A DNA stretch of 64,000 nucleotides from Hyphomicrobiaceae bacterium (GTDB taxonomy: Bacteria; Pseudomonadota; Alphaproteobacteria; Rhizobiales; Hyphomicrobiaceae). Position numbers and translations under genes: made by a program. Below, piece by piece: positions 25,653-35,028 of this stretch (position 1 is the stretch's first letter; every line of letters begins with the position of its first letter). The notes beneath the pieces were generated by a model. That model made no database searches. It was not told the origin of the DNA and was given only the letters and a program-made list of their open reading frames with translations. The DNA lies in NCBI GenBank assembly GCA_020638055.1, contig JACKJH010000003.1, positions 569,990 to 633,989 on the forward strand, given 5' to 3'.

Positions 25653-27263
25653 ATGTGGAGTTCGGGGCGTCGCCGTTTTTTCTCGCTGCTGGCGGCGATG
25701 GTTTTGGGTGGGTTGGCAAGTGGTAACGCTGCAGCCGAAGACGCGACGCTTCGCTTCAAGGGAGGCGGATTCGAGGTCACTGGCAATGTCTTGTCCTACG
25801 ACGGCCGCCAATACGAGATAAAATCGGACGTTCTGGGTCTGATGACATTGGACGCAGATAGGTTTGACTGCGTGTCTGGTGGTTGTCCAAGTGCGCCGAT
25901 GCGCGCAGCCCCTTCAGCAGCGGTGGCTCCGGCTGGCAACCTGGGAACCACCAATTGGGAAGGCGGAAGTGGCATCGGCACCGATTACATGCCGCAGCTT
26001 CTAAAGGCCTACGCCGACAGTCGGGGCCTGACCGTGGAACGCACGATCGGCGCTGACAAACGCGACATCGAGCTTAAATTGAAATCAACTGACGGCAAAA
26101 CAGTCGGGGAATTCAATGTCCGGCGTCGTGGCGTTTCGACTGGCTACAAGGACCTGGCAAACGGTTCTGTTGATCTTGTCTGGACAAGTGCGCGAATGAC
26201 GGATGCGCAGGCGCAGGGCCTGGTCGCCTTGGGCGTGCCGGACTTGCGCGTTCCAGGCAATGAACATGTGTTCGCTCTGGATTCGATGGTCGTCCTCGTC
26301 GCAAATGACAACCCGGCGGTGTCTATTTCGGAAGAAAACCTCGCCAAGATCTATTCAGGCCAGATTACCGACTGGTCCGAACTGGGTTTGCCCGCCGGTA
26401 AGATCAACGTCTATGCACCGGTTGATGGCATGGGGCTCTTGATGCACTTCAAGAACACCGTCCTGACACCGCGCAACATGAATATTCGCGATGATGCTAC
26501 CCGCCTTGGAACAGTTGTAGAGTGGTCGGACAAGGTTGCCACTGACCCCTTGGGAATATCATTCAACTTCATTGGCTACATTCGTAATGCGCGCGCCCTC
26601 AACATCGAGTCGCCGTGTGGCCTCGTCTCCGTCCCGACCACGTTCTCAACCAAGACGGAAGAATTCCCGATGGCGCGCCGGCTTTATTTCTACACCCGCG
26701 GCCGGCCGCAGAACCGCCTCGCTCAGGAACTGTTGGACTTTGCATTGTCCGCCGAGGGCCAGGGCGTTTTGAAGTCGGCCAACTTTGTCGATCAATCACC
26801 AGAGCTTCTGGGCTTTCGCGAACAAGGCACGCGCATCGCATACGCACTCAATGTTCCCGCGGAAGATTTCGATTTCGCGATGATGCGGCAGCTCATCACC
26901 GACATTACCGATGCGCGCCGTTTGACGACGACATTCCGTTTCGAGTCGGCCTCCGCTCGTCTCGATACGAAGGCAGTGCAGGACGTTGGGCGCCTGGCGT
27001 CGTTTCTGGCACAGGATGCCTACCGCGATAAACGCATAGCTTTGTTGGGGTTTGCCGATTCACGCGGTCCTTTCCCCAAGAATACCGAGCTCTCACTTGC
27101 GCGCGCCACCACGGTACGGCAGGCCCTCGTCGCAACCGCCGCAGGAAAGCAACTCGCCAACCGCGTGGTCGCCAAGGGCTATAGCGAACTTGCACCGGTT
27201 GCCTGCAATGACAGCGACGTAGGCCGTGAATTCAACCGTCGCGTTGAGGTTTGGCTTTATTGA
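25653..27263 (+). CDS. PstS-like solute-binding protein fused to OmpA peptidoglycan-binding domain
   Basis: 536 residues from ATG 25653, preceded by AAGGAGAG; the longer frame upstream overlaps the previous gene and is rejected. Signal peptide 1-28 (RRRFFSLLAAMVLGGLASG, cleavage after NAAA). 29-75 is a small beta motif (DATLRFKGGGFEVTGNVLSY). 90-370 resembles PstS-type phosphate-binding proteins (GSGIGTDYMPQLLKAYADSR, LAKIYSGQITDWSELGLPAG). 415-536 is an OmpA C-terminal domain (FRFESASARLD, LGFADSRG, NRRVEVW). This combination would anchor a ligand sensor to the cell wall. Last coupled member of the Srf operon (59-bp gap). Confidence 0.85.
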   Translation: MWSSGRRRFFSLLAAMVLGGLASGNAAAEDATLRFKGGGFEVTGNVLSYDGRQYEIKSDVLGLMTLDADRFDCVSGGCPSAPMRAAPSAAVAPAGNLGTTNWEGGSGIGTDYMPQLLKAYADSRGLTVERTIGADKRDIELKLKSTDGKTVGEFNVRRRGVSTGYKDLANGSVDLVWTSARMTDAQAQGLVALGVPDLRVPGNEHVFALDSMVVLVANDNPAVSISEENLAKIYSGQITDWSELGLPAGKINVYAPVDGMGLLMHFKNTVLTPRNMNIRDDATRLGTVVEWSDKVATDPLGISFNFIGYIRNARALNIESPCGLVSVPTTFSTKTEEFPMARRLYFYTRGRPQNRLAQELLDFALSAEGQGVLKSANFVDQSPELLGFREQGTRIAYALNVPAEDFDFAMMRQLITDITDARRLTTTFRFESASARLDTKAVQDVGRLASFLAQDAYRDKRIALLGFADSRGPFPKNTELSLARATTVRQALVATAAGKQLANRVVAKGYSELAPVACNDSDVGREFNRRVEVWLY

Positions 27264-27433
27264 ATCTGGAACAACTCCCGTGAGTGGTTTGGGCACTTGG
27301 GATGCGGGAAGGAGTGTCCAAGCCAATGCGGGTAAAGTTCCAGGCAGGATGTTGTGCGGGAAGCTAAGAGCAGCTGTTAAGGACGAGGCGCCAGCTAAAG
27401 TAGGGCAGACTGGCGCAACCCGAGGAAGAGAAC

Positions 27434-28480
27434 ATGAATTCTACAGCCTTCGTGCGCCATGCCGCGATCGCCTGCATCGCCGCTGCGGCAGTGTTGCATT
27501 GCACGCCAGGCATTGCGCAGCAACAACCCAAGACAACACCCAGTGCTTCGGCGGCCTGGGTGCCGACCAAGCCGATCGAATTTGTCGTCATGGCGGGCAA
27601 GGGTGGAGGCGCGGACAAAGCCGTGCACTTCATAGCCGAGGCAATGGCCAAGGAGAAGTTGGTTCCTGTGACGTTTGACATCGTCAACAAGCCAGGCAAG
27701 TCGGGCGGAGAGGCGATGGCCTACTTGAATTCGAAAAAGGGCGACAACCACACGATAATGTTCACACTGAACAGCTTCTACACCACGCCATTGCGCCAAC
27801 CCGAACTTGGTGTCGACATATCCGATTTTACGCCAATTGGCAGACTCGCCGAGGACGTGTTTCTCCTGTGGGTGAACTCCGACAGGAAAGACATCAACAC
27901 AATTGATGATTTCGTAAAGGCGGCGCAGTCCAAAGGCTCCCAATGGGTTATGAGCGGCACCGGCCAGGGCGCAGAGGATTCCATGCTGACTGATTTCCTC
28001 AATGCAACCTACGATCTGAAAATGACCTATAGAGCGTTGAAGGGCGGTGGTGCGGTCGCTAAAGAGCTAGTCGAGAAAAAAGCCGACTCAACAGTGAACA
28101 ATCCCTCTGAACAAGCCAAGTACTACGCGGAAGGCCTCACCAAACCAATCGTGGTGTTCACCAGCAAGCGGTTGCCCGCTTACCAGAAGATACCGGCTCT
28201 TCGCGAAACCGGCATGGACTTCCAATACTTCATGCAACGCTCCGTTGTGGGTGCGCCGGGCATGTCCAAGGCGGCTCAAGCCTACTATCAGCAACTGTTC
28301 AAGAAATTTTTCGCAAGTGCCGCGTGGCAGGGGTACCGCGAGAAGAACAGCCTCGGCGGAGATTTTCTAACCGGCGACGCGCTGCGTAATTATTGGATGA
28401 AAGAGCGTGAGAAACATGCGCGCTGGAAAATGGCGCTCGAAATCATGCTCTTGAAAGGTGCAGCAGGTGGCAAACGCTGA
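27434..28480 (+). CDS. TctC/Bug-family substrate-binding protein (orphan)
   Basis: 348 residues with a signal peptide (AIACIAAAAVLHCTPGIAQQ) and the tripartite tricarboxylate transporter receptor pattern: VPTKPIEFVVMAGKGGGADK, then FDIVNKPGKSGGEAMAYLNS, DFTPIGRLAEDVFLLWVNSD and SGTGQGAEDSMLTDFLNATY. Such proteins bind small carboxylates in the periplasm for TctAB permeases, but no permease genes are nearby. It is 170 bp after the PstS-OmpA gene, so co-transcription with the Srf operon is possible but unproven. The C-terminal tail (KHARWKMALEIMLLKGAAG) is longer than usual. Confidence 0.85.
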   Translation: MNSTAFVRHAAIACIAAAAVLHCTPGIAQQQPKTTPSASAAWVPTKPIEFVVMAGKGGGADKAVHFIAEAMAKEKLVPVTFDIVNKPGKSGGEAMAYLNSKKGDNHTIMFTLNSFYTTPLRQPELGVDISDFTPIGRLAEDVFLLWVNSDRKDINTIDDFVKAAQSKGSQWVMSGTGQGAEDSMLTDFLNATYDLKMTYRALKGGGAVAKELVEKKADSTVNNPSEQAKYYAEGLTKPIVVFTSKRLPAYQKIPALRETGMDFQYFMQRSVVGAPGMSKAAQAYYQQLFKKFFASAAWQGYREKNSLGGDFLTGDALRNYWMKEREKHARWKMALEIMLLKGAAGGKR

Positions 28481-28566
28481 TCTTGTGAAGTCACTGTTGC
28501 TACATGAGGTGCGTCGATGCGAACGCCATAAGCTCTGCAAATCGTGACAACAGCAAGCATCAACCG

Positions 28567-28938
28567 CTATCGCGGCGCCCAATGCATCACAATCTTGCGG
28601 ATCAGGAATTCGCGCCAATGAAAGTCGGAGCCGCGCTCCTGGTTGCAGGCATGACACGCTGCAACCGTGAACGTCTTGGTGTGCCGTGCGTCCTTTGTTG
28701 GGAACAAATGCTCTATCGTGACCCGCCGCGCCGGCAAGGGGCACGTGATGTTGCTGTCATTTGGAAGTTCCATAAGCTGGCCGCAATAAAAGCACATCCC
28801 TTCTTGTTCCAGATACAGTCGCATATATCGTTGCGGGCGCGGACGCGGCGCGTTTTGCGGTTGCGGCCTGCTACGCTTCCTTAACAGCTTGTTTTTGTGC
28901 GGCAAACCGGCCCTGGGTGGATAGCGGGTGTTGGTCAA
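28567..28938 (-). CDS. HNH endonuclease-like protein
   Basis: A 123-residue basic protein with the HNH zinc-type layout: CFYCGQLM, a spacer, VTIEHLFPTKDA, then ACHACNQERGSDFHWREFL. The CxxC...H...CxxC pairs and the central EH suit an HNH fold; nuclease activity is plausible but not shown. N-terminal 45 residues are basic and disordered (KNKLLRKRSRPQPQNAPRPR). Convergent with the TctC-type gene and divergent from the cytochrome gene. The spacer 28939-29149 holds both promoters presumably. Confidence 0.75.
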   Translation of the reverse strand: MTNTRYPPRAGLPHKNKLLRKRSRPQPQNAPRPRPQRYMRLYLEQEGMCFYCGQLMELPNDSNITCPLPARRVTIEHLFPTKDARHTKTFTVAACHACNQERGSDFHWREFLIRKIVMHWAPR

Positions 28939-29149
28939 ATCGCCCTCTCATGAAATCGTAGTGCTTCAGACCAAAGTTTTGGTTCCGAATGCCGCGTGGT
29001 TTGCTCACGTTGTCGCAAGTTGATTTTGCATGTTGAGGGATTTTTGCACATTGTCGGCCGCGCCGTGCGCGGGCAATCGTGTTGCGGTTGAACTTCTGGG
29101 ATGTCGTGACTATTTGGCCGCAAAGACAATCAGATGACATGAGGCTGTG

Positions 29150-29899
29150 ATGGCGAGTACACAAACAGCGATTGAGCATGAGATCTCGGCAAAAGGCGAG
29201 GCAAAGGTTGTTGCGTGGGATCTGCCGATCCGGTTGTTTCACTGGACGCTTGTCGCCCTTTTGATTTTTGCGTGGGTCAGCTACCGATACGCGGAAGACA
29301 TGGGCGACTATCTTTTGAAAATGCATCGCTGGAATGGGCTCGCCATCCTGACGCTGCTTTTCTGGCGCGTGATGTGGGGCTTCGCCGGATCTTCCACTGC
29401 GCGTTTTGCAAATTTCGTAAAGGGTCCAATCACTGCGATTGGTTATGGGCGGGATCTTGTGACAGGCGGCACGCGCCGGTTCCTTGGGCATAATCCGCTT
29501 GGCGCAGCCATGGTGATGGTCATGCTCGCGGTGGTTCTGGCGCAGGCGATGCTTGGGCTTTTCACCGTCGAACACAACGGTCTGACGGCCGGTCCGCTTT
29601 ACCGCCTCGTCGAAGAATCGACCAGGAAGTGGGCCTCGCACTTGCACAGTTTGAATTTCTGGAACGTGATGTTGCCTTTGATTGGTCTGCACATCGCGGC
29701 AAACATTTTTTATGCGCTCGTCAAACGCGAACCTTTAATTCCCGCCATGTTCTCCGGCCGCAAACCAAAGGAGGCATATGCGGATGCGCCCCGTGCCGAA
29801 ATACCAGCTCGACCGATGTTGCGCGCGGCAGTGTTGCTGGCCCTGGCCGCGTTGATCGTACTTGGCACCATCCGTCTTCTGGCTGGCCGGTTGATATAG
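29150..29899 (+). CDS. cytochrome b561-family membrane protein
   Basis: 249 residues from ATG 29150 (a GTG directly before it is an alternative). Core of four TM helices with paired histidines for two b haems: IRLFHWTLVALLIFAWVSY, MHRWNGLAILTLLFWRVMWG, PLGAAMVMVMLAVVLAQAML and HLHSLNFWNVMLPLIGLHIA. An extra C-terminal TM helix (AAVLLALAALIVLGTIRLLA) follows a hydrophilic linker. Soluble partner genes are absent, but proteins of this kind usually pass electrons between quinones and a c-type cytochrome. Confidence 0.9.
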   Translation: MASTQTAIEHEISAKGEAKVVAWDLPIRLFHWTLVALLIFAWVSYRYAEDMGDYLLKMHRWNGLAILTLLFWRVMWGFAGSSTARFANFVKGPITAIGYGRDLVTGGTRRFLGHNPLGAAMVMVMLAVVLAQAMLGLFTVEHNGLTAGPLYRLVEESTRKWASHLHSLNFWNVMLPLIGLHIAANIFYALVKREPLIPAMFSGRKPKEAYADAPRAEIPARPMLRAAVLLALAALIVLGTIRLLAGRLI

Positions 29900-29902
29900 G
29901 CC

Positions 29903-30128
29903 AGAGCATTTTCCGACGAAGTGGATACCGGTTCGTCGTAGAAAATGCGACGAAACAAGAAGCCAGAGCATTTTCCGACGAAGTGGATACCGGTTCGTCG
30001 TAGAAAATGCGACGAAACAAGAAGCCAGAGCATTTTCCGACGAAGTGGACGCCGGTTCGTCGTAGAAAATGCGACAAACCAAAAAGTTGGCGCGCTGATC
30101 TGATTCGATCAGATCGAAACGCGCTCTA
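29903..30128. repeat. three tandem family A repeats plus GATC hairpin
   Basis: Three units of 62 bp start at 29903, 29965 and 30027 and are almost identical. They are followed by GCGCGCTGATCTGATTCG paired with ATCAGATCGAAACGCGCTC. It starts four bases after the cytochrome stop and is the largest family A array in the window. Confidence 0.9.
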
Positions 30129-30226
30129 TCCTTGAGGGATCTTGCAGCCCTGTCCCCGCCGGAACAGCGCACCCGCCGTTGCAGGACTACTGTTCAAGCA
30201 TCAACCTTGAACTGGAGCTTGTGGCC

Positions 30227-31090
30227 ATGACCACCGCAAAAGATACCACCTATCGCATTAAAGGCGGCCCTGTCGGCGTTCTTTTGATTCACGGTCTGGC
30301 CGGAACACCGGTTGAAATGCGCTACGTCGCGCATGGTTTGGCTCGTGCAGGCTACACCGTGCATTGTCCCCTGATCGCGGGCCACGGCGGCTCGCAAGCC
30401 GACATCAAGGCAGCCACCTGGCAAGACTGGCTTCAAAGCGCCGAACTCGCACTCGATGAGCTGCGCAAGGAATGCGACGTCGTGATTTGTTCGGGCCTTT
30501 CCACCGGCGCATTGCTCAGCCTGATGCTGGCGGCCAAGCACCCTGGCAAAGTTCAAGGCACCGCCCTGCTGGCCCCTACATTATGGCTCAACGGCTGGAT
30601 GATTCCGTGGTACGCGCAGCTTTTCCGCCTGGTGCGCCATAGCTGGGTCGCTAATTTGTTTACGTTCCCCGATATCGAACCGCACGGGATCAAGGATGAC
30701 CGTATCCGCGACTTCATCCGCAAGGCGCTCAGCAGTGACGACACCTCGGTAGGCGGACTCCCCGAAACGCCCGGCGTCGCCGTCCTTGAGCACCATCGTC
30801 TCGTCAACAACCTGTTGCCCCAGCTCGACCAGGTTGAGCAGCCCGCATTGATCGTGCACCCTCGCGACGACGACTACGCCGACCTCAACAACTCTTGGCA
30901 TTTGCAAAAGAAACTCAAGGGCATGGTCGACATGGTGGTGCTCAATGATAGCTACCACATCGTCACCGTCGACCGTCAGCGCCACGTTGTCGTTGAGCGT
31001 ATGGTAGGCTTTGTCGACCGGCTTGCCGGCCAACTTGCCGGACGTGCAAAGACGGCAGTGACCGCAACCATCACCTCCTCCGCAGCTTGA
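30227..31090 (+). CDS. alpha/beta hydrolase (carboxylesterase-like)
   Basis: 287 residues from ATG 30227; upstream codons are not conserved-looking. Fold landmarks: oxyanion region VLLIHGLAGTPVEMRYVAHG, nucleophile elbow CSGLSTGAL with Ser92, acid in VHPRDDDYADL (about Asp214), and His244 in DSYHIVTVDR. This resembles the bacterial carboxylesterase/monoacylglycerol-lipase group (EstD type). Cytosolic, no signal peptide; substrate unknown. Followed by the terminator at 31114. Confidence 0.9.
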   Translation: MTTAKDTTYRIKGGPVGVLLIHGLAGTPVEMRYVAHGLARAGYTVHCPLIAGHGGSQADIKAATWQDWLQSAELALDELRKECDVVICSGLSTGALLSLMLAAKHPGKVQGTALLAPTLWLNGWMIPWYAQLFRLVRHSWVANLFTFPDIEPHGIKDDRIRDFIRKALSSDDTSVGGLPETPGVAVLEHHRLVNNLLPQLDQVEQPALIVHPRDDDYADLNNSWHLQKKLKGMVDMVVLNDSYHIVTVDRQRHVVVERMVGFVDRLAGQLAGRAKTAVTATITSSAA

Positions 31091-31113
31091 CACCCAACCC
31101 ATGGGAACTGCAA

Positions 31114-31143
31114 AGGCCGGACCCGCGCCCCGCGAGTCCGGCC
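31114..31143 (+). terminator. hairpin after hydrolase gene
   Basis: AGGCCGGAC pairs with GTCCGGCCT around a short GC-rich loop, 24 bp after the stop. A second hairpin, CCGGCTGTTCC with GGAACAGCCGG, lies at 31199-31224. T-runs are weak. Confidence 0.5.
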
Positions 31144-31333
31144 TCATTGTGCGCAAGAAAAATAGATCAATAAAAACAGTGTGTTGAATATTTTTCGTCC
31201 GGCTGTTCCGGCTGGAACAGCCGGGCTTTGTTGGAACGGGCATCCTCTCATCAAGTCAAGAGCGAGACGTTCTCGCCAACCGCACAACCTACGAAGCGCC
31301 ACAGCGTTTCAGCGCCACATCAAGGAGCCCGCC

Positions 31334-31948
31334 ATGAACAAGATCTTCACCGTTGCAGCCGCCGCCGCAACGCTTGCAATTGCCAACACATCTCTGGCTC
31401 CGGTCGCTGAGGCAGGTGGTGGCGTCCGCCTCCAGTTTGGTTATCCGCTGGGTTCGTTCGTCGCCCGCCCGTGCGGAAGTTGCGGTGGCTCCTACAGCCA
31501 CCGTTCGCATCACAACAGCTACGCCGCCAGGCGCCGTGCTGCGATCATCGCCAAGAAGCGCGCCGCGGCAAAAGCGGCTCACCGCGCTGCAATAGCTGAA
31601 GCACGTCAAGAGAAAATCGCTGAAATTCGCCGTGCCAAGCTTGCGTCGGCTCGTGCCAAGGCTCGTCGTGAGCGTCTATCCGAGGCACGCCGTCAGGCCC
31701 GTTTGAGCAAAGAGCACCACGAGGAGCAGGAGATCGCAAAGACCGAAAACGAGCCTGCCACGCCCGAAACCGCACCACTGCCAGTACGCCCTCAAATCGA
31801 AACCGCTGACATTGCCATCGGCGAGCCAAAGGTAATTCTTGCCGAACCCAAAAAGGTAGCTGCCGCGCCGCCGGTCCCCTCAAAGCCGCTTGATTGCAAG
31901 AAGTACTTGCCGAGCGCCGGCCTCACCATCACGGTGCCCTGCCAATAA
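31334..31948 (+). CDS. secreted Ala/Arg-rich coiled-coil protein
   Basis: 204 residues from ATG 31334 (AAGGAG 6 bases before). Signal peptide MNKIFTVAAAAATLAIANTS with cleavage near APVAEA. Mature N-terminus is Gly/Cys/His-rich (PCGSCGGSYSHRSHHNSYAA), then a highly charged helix (AARRRAAIIAKKRAAAKAAH to EARRQARLSKEHHEEQEI) and a Pro-rich segment ending in a short conserved-looking motif DCKKYLPSAGLTITVPCQ. The DCKKYxP...VPC ending is common to small secreted rhizobial proteins, as I recall. Function unknown. Confidence 0.75.
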   Translation: MNKIFTVAAAAATLAIANTSLAPVAEAGGGVRLQFGYPLGSFVARPCGSCGGSYSHRSHHNSYAARRRAAIIAKKRAAAKAAHRAAIAEARQEKIAEIRRAKLASARAKARRERLSEARRQARLSKEHHEEQEIAKTENEPATPETAPLPVRPQIETADIAIGEPKVILAEPKKVAAAPPVPSKPLDCKKYLPSAGLTITVPCQ

Positions 31949-32051
31949 CCAAGCAAATTATCCAGCCGGTCGCTTTAGAGAGCACCGGCTGGGAATTTCC
32001 AAGGTCGAACACCGTTCGCTTGGACCATCTTGGGCTGTCATTGATTGATCC

Positions 32052-32166
32052 AGAGCATTTTCCGACGAAGTGGACGCCGGTTCGTCGAAGAAAATGCGAC
32101 CAAGCAAGAAGCCAGAGCATTTTCCGACGAAGTGGACGCCGGTTCGTCGAAGAAAATGCGCTCTAG
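32052..32166. repeat. two family A repeats
   Basis: Two GCATTTTCCGACGAA hairpins in tandem ending in GCTCTAG, between the secreted protein gene and the DevC-type permease. The rest of 31949-32220 holds nothing clear. Confidence 0.85.
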
Positions 32167-32220
32167 CCCTCGTGAAACAACAATGCTGAATGCCCGCGTC
32201 GGGCAAGTCGGAGTGAGAAC

Positions 32221-33462
32221 ATGACCAATCAAACAAACAATAACGAAAGCACCCAACGCACCGCTGATGAAGTGTTGATGGCTGATCTTGCTGCCGCTGC
32301 AGGAACGAGCGGAGATTTCAAGCGTGCTGTCCGGATGGCACCCAAGCTCGCATACCGCAATCTGTTTCATGATCGCCTGAGCCTGATTGTAACCCTGACC
32401 GGTATCGTCTTCTCAGTCGTGCTTGTTGCCGTCCAGTGTGGCCTTTATCTCGGTTCGGAGCGCACCATCGCTCGCGTCATCGACCAGACCGATGGCCAGA
32501 TCTGGATCGTCCCGCTTGGCACCAAGAGCTTCGATGATCCATCAATCATGGCCGGTCAGGAGAAATACGCAGCACTTTCCGTGCCGGGAGTGGAAGGCGT
32601 TGAAAACCTGCTCGTCGGCTTTTCGAAATGGCGTAAACCGGCAGGAGGCACCACGACGGTACTGCTTGTCGGCTCCGACTGGACCGACGGCGGTCTCGCA
32701 CCTTGGAACATTATTGATGGCTCGTTGAACGAGCTGACGGCACCGTTCACTGTTTCCGTCGACAAGAGCTATTTCAAGGACCTCGGTATCGAAAAACGTG
32801 ACGACGTTGCCGAGATCAACGGAACGAAAGTTCGCGTCGCTGCCGTCAACAAGCGCATCCGTTCTTTCACAACATTGCCCTATGTCTTTACCAAACGCGA
32901 AACCGCGCTGACCCTGTTGGGAGCTTCCGCCCGCGCGGCGTCCTACACCTTGGTACGTGTTGCTCCAGGGGCAGACGTGGAGCGGGTTCGCCAGGAGCTT
33001 GCAGAGCGTTTGCCGGATGCCGAAGTGCTGCTGCGCGGTGAGTTCCGCAAGCGCTCGCTCAACTATTGGCTGTTCCAGACCGGCGCGGGTGCAGCCCTCA
33101 TCGCCGGGGCACTGCTCGGCCTGATCGTTGGCGTGGTGATTGTCGCCCAGACGCTTTATTCATCCACCAAGGATCATCTTAACGAGTTCGCGACATTGCG
33201 TGCGCTTGGTGCATCGGGTGGCTACATCCACCAGGTAATCCTGTTGCAGGCGATGATTAGCGGCCTGATCGGTTACACCATTGGCATGATCTTGTCGCTG
33301 CTGGTGATCTGGTCTGCTCAAGACACCACGCTCAACATCGTCATGACGCCAGGTCTGGGCGGGGCCTTATTCGCCGTCACCCTTGGCATGTGCGCCATCG
33401 CCGCCGTATCCGCCATCCTCAAGGTGACAAGAATAGACCCAGCCGGCGTGTTTAGCAGGTAG
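32221..33462 (+). CDS. DevC-type ABC transporter permease (MacB/FtsX fold)
   Basis: 413 residues. A cytoplasmic lead of about 45, then TM1 (LSLIVTLTGIVFSVVLVAVQ), a large periplasmic domain (about 70-285) and three TM helices at the C-terminal end (AALIAGALLGLIVGVVIVAQ; VILLQAMISGLIGYTIGMIL; GGALFAVTLGMCAIAAVSAI). The FATLRALGASGGYIHQVILL segment between TM2 and TM3 is the FtsX/MacB signature. It matches DevC of the DevBCA exporter, with the ATPase and fusion subunits at 35029 and 35810. The operon is broken here by an inverted FkbM gene. Confidence 0.88.
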   Translation: MTNQTNNNESTQRTADEVLMADLAAAAGTSGDFKRAVRMAPKLAYRNLFHDRLSLIVTLTGIVFSVVLVAVQCGLYLGSERTIARVIDQTDGQIWIVPLGTKSFDDPSIMAGQEKYAALSVPGVEGVENLLVGFSKWRKPAGGTTTVLLVGSDWTDGGLAPWNIIDGSLNELTAPFTVSVDKSYFKDLGIEKRDDVAEINGTKVRVAAVNKRIRSFTTLPYVFTKRETALTLLGASARAASYTLVRVAPGADVERVRQELAERLPDAEVLLRGEFRKRSLNYWLFQTGAGAALIAGALLGLIVGVVIVAQTLYSSTKDHLNEFATLRALGASGGYIHQVILLQAMISGLIGYTIGMILSLLVIWSAQDTTLNIVMTPGLGGALFAVTLGMCAIAAVSAILKVTRIDPAGVFSR

Positions 33463-33543
33463 GGGGTGCGCTAAAAAGTAGGCGTTAATTGCGGCCGGTC
33501 CTGTTGGGGCTGGTCGCGATTGCTGCAAAGCAGTGCAGGAAGT

Positions 33544-34398
33544 TTAGTCGACACGGGCCAGAATAAAGTTGAGTGACGTTTGCTTGACAAGCGAATAGCC
33601 ACGCGCCTCGCACATTACCGCGATGTTGGAGGGACCCTTCTGGTTGTCGCGCTCGGCAATAATGACTTGCGGATAAAGAGACACTGCTGCTACGTCAAAA
33701 AACGACTTCAAAACATCAAAATCAAGTCCCTCGACGTCAATTTTCAAAGCGTCGATTCGCGTTATGCCATGCTCGGCACAGATGTCTTGCAACGGTTTAA
33801 TCTCGATCGAACCGATGGCCTCACCATTGGTGGTCACGATGCGATGCTCACCGCGGTTGTCGGGATGCACCGTGATGGAACCTCTTCCACGGATTGGTCC
33901 AACACCGCAGTTTTCGATTGTAAAAAGTTCACTCGCACCAGAAAATGCCACGTTGTTGATGAGGCGTGCACGTGTCGTATCGTCAGGCTCGATGCAGATA
34001 ACTCTGGCCTCACGGCCATACCTGCGTGCGCTAGAGACGACAGAAAGCCCATAAAGTCCCACATTGGCGCCAACATCCAAAAACACTAAGGGATCTGATG
34101 TCGAAATGCGGATGACCTCATCGAGATAGTTCCGCTCTTGAGCGTCGAAATATCTCGTATTCATGAATACGCGTTTCTCACAAACGTTAGTCGCCGGATA
34201 GAGCCTAGCATTGATCGTCGGAAACACTTCAACGTCGAATATACCCGGTTGACGCCACGTAAGAAGCCGGCGAATGAGAGAAGCACAGGTGCGCCCAAAT
34301 CGGCCTGCGGGCAGCCCTGTCATGCGTTCGCGCAACCAGCCGCGAGCAGGAGTGAGCGCAAAAGTTCCAAACGGAAGATCGCCGCTCAAGTCTTCCAT
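33544..34398 (-). CDS. FkbM-family methyltransferase
   Basis: 284 residues from ATG 34398, which has GGAG seven bases upstream; ATG 34410 and TTG 34452 are alternatives. SAM-binding motif I VFLDVGANVGLYGLSVV, then VICIEPDDTTRARLINNV and the later IDALKIDVEGLDFDVLKSFF, all typical of FkbM-type O-methyltransferases acting on sugars or polyketides. It lies inverted between the permease and ATPase genes of one exporter, and the DNA 5' of it (34400-34930) is visibly AT-richer than the neighbourhood, which suggests later acquisition. Confidence 0.88.
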   Translation of the reverse strand: MEDLSGDLPFGTFALTPARGWLRERMTGLPAGRFGRTCASLIRRLLTWRQPGIFDVEVFPTINARLYPATNVCEKRVFMNTRYFDAQERNYLDEVIRISTSDPLVFLDVGANVGLYGLSVVSSARRYGREARVICIEPDDTTRARLINNVAFSGASELFTIENCGVGPIRGRGSITVHPDNRGEHRIVTTNGEAIGSIEIKPLQDICAEHGITRIDALKIDVEGLDFDVLKSFFDVAAVSLYPQVIIAERDNQKGPSNIAVMCEARGYSLVKQTSLNFILARVD

Positions 34399-35028
34399 TC
34401 TATTCTCCATGACGAGGTTGGTGCCAACCTGCCTTCGTATTGCAAACGGCAAAAACCTTTAGGCAACGTCACATTGCGTGACGAGGAACGAGGATTTACA
34501 ACTGAGTTTATCTAGTGCGCCAACACCGATGCCAATTACCATTCGTCTGTTGCAATGGAACGCAGCTCTTAAAATATCAGACGACTGTAAAAACACTAAT
34601 CATGTTGGATGGGCACTCTTTATGTTTACGTGAACATTACGCGTCAGTCAGTAAAATCTGGTGTTCTAATAAAAATACTCTGTCGATCCGTCGTGTTCGC
34701 TTCATTGCACAATCATTCAACCAGGATATTTGCGGCAAATCGTCCATAACTAGGTTGCCGTCGCCTCATAGACGACCAAAACTACCAAGCCCATTCGTCA
34801 ATAATGCAATCTTCCGTCAACGTCCTGTAGGCCGCCGCCGTGATCTCTGCTTGGCCTTAAGCAATTGGTGATCGCTCGGCTAAAATATGGAATTTATGCC
34901 CATTTATCACCGACCCCATTTTTCACAGGCAAATGTATTCATCCCCATGTTTCCCTCGGAACAGCGCCATCACCCGCTGCAGGGCACACTCCAGGTCAAG
35001 ACAACCAAGGACCATTGAGGAGCGTGAG
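34399..35028. other. AT-rich stretch between FkbM and ATPase genes
   Basis: About 630 bp with lower GC than its flanks and no convincing gene; a 118-codon rightward frame (34515-34871) has no protein-like pattern. It probably carries promoters for the FkbM gene (leftward) and for the ATPase gene (rightward), and may mark the edge of transferred DNA. Confidence 0.4.

Noticed and set aside
28871..29692. 273-codon leftward frame over the cytochrome gene
   Set aside because: Antisense to a clear membrane protein; His/Arg/Pro-rich as expected for a shadow.
34515..34871. 118-codon rightward frame in the AT-rich gap
   Set aside because: No domain, signal or ribosome site; composition fits chance.
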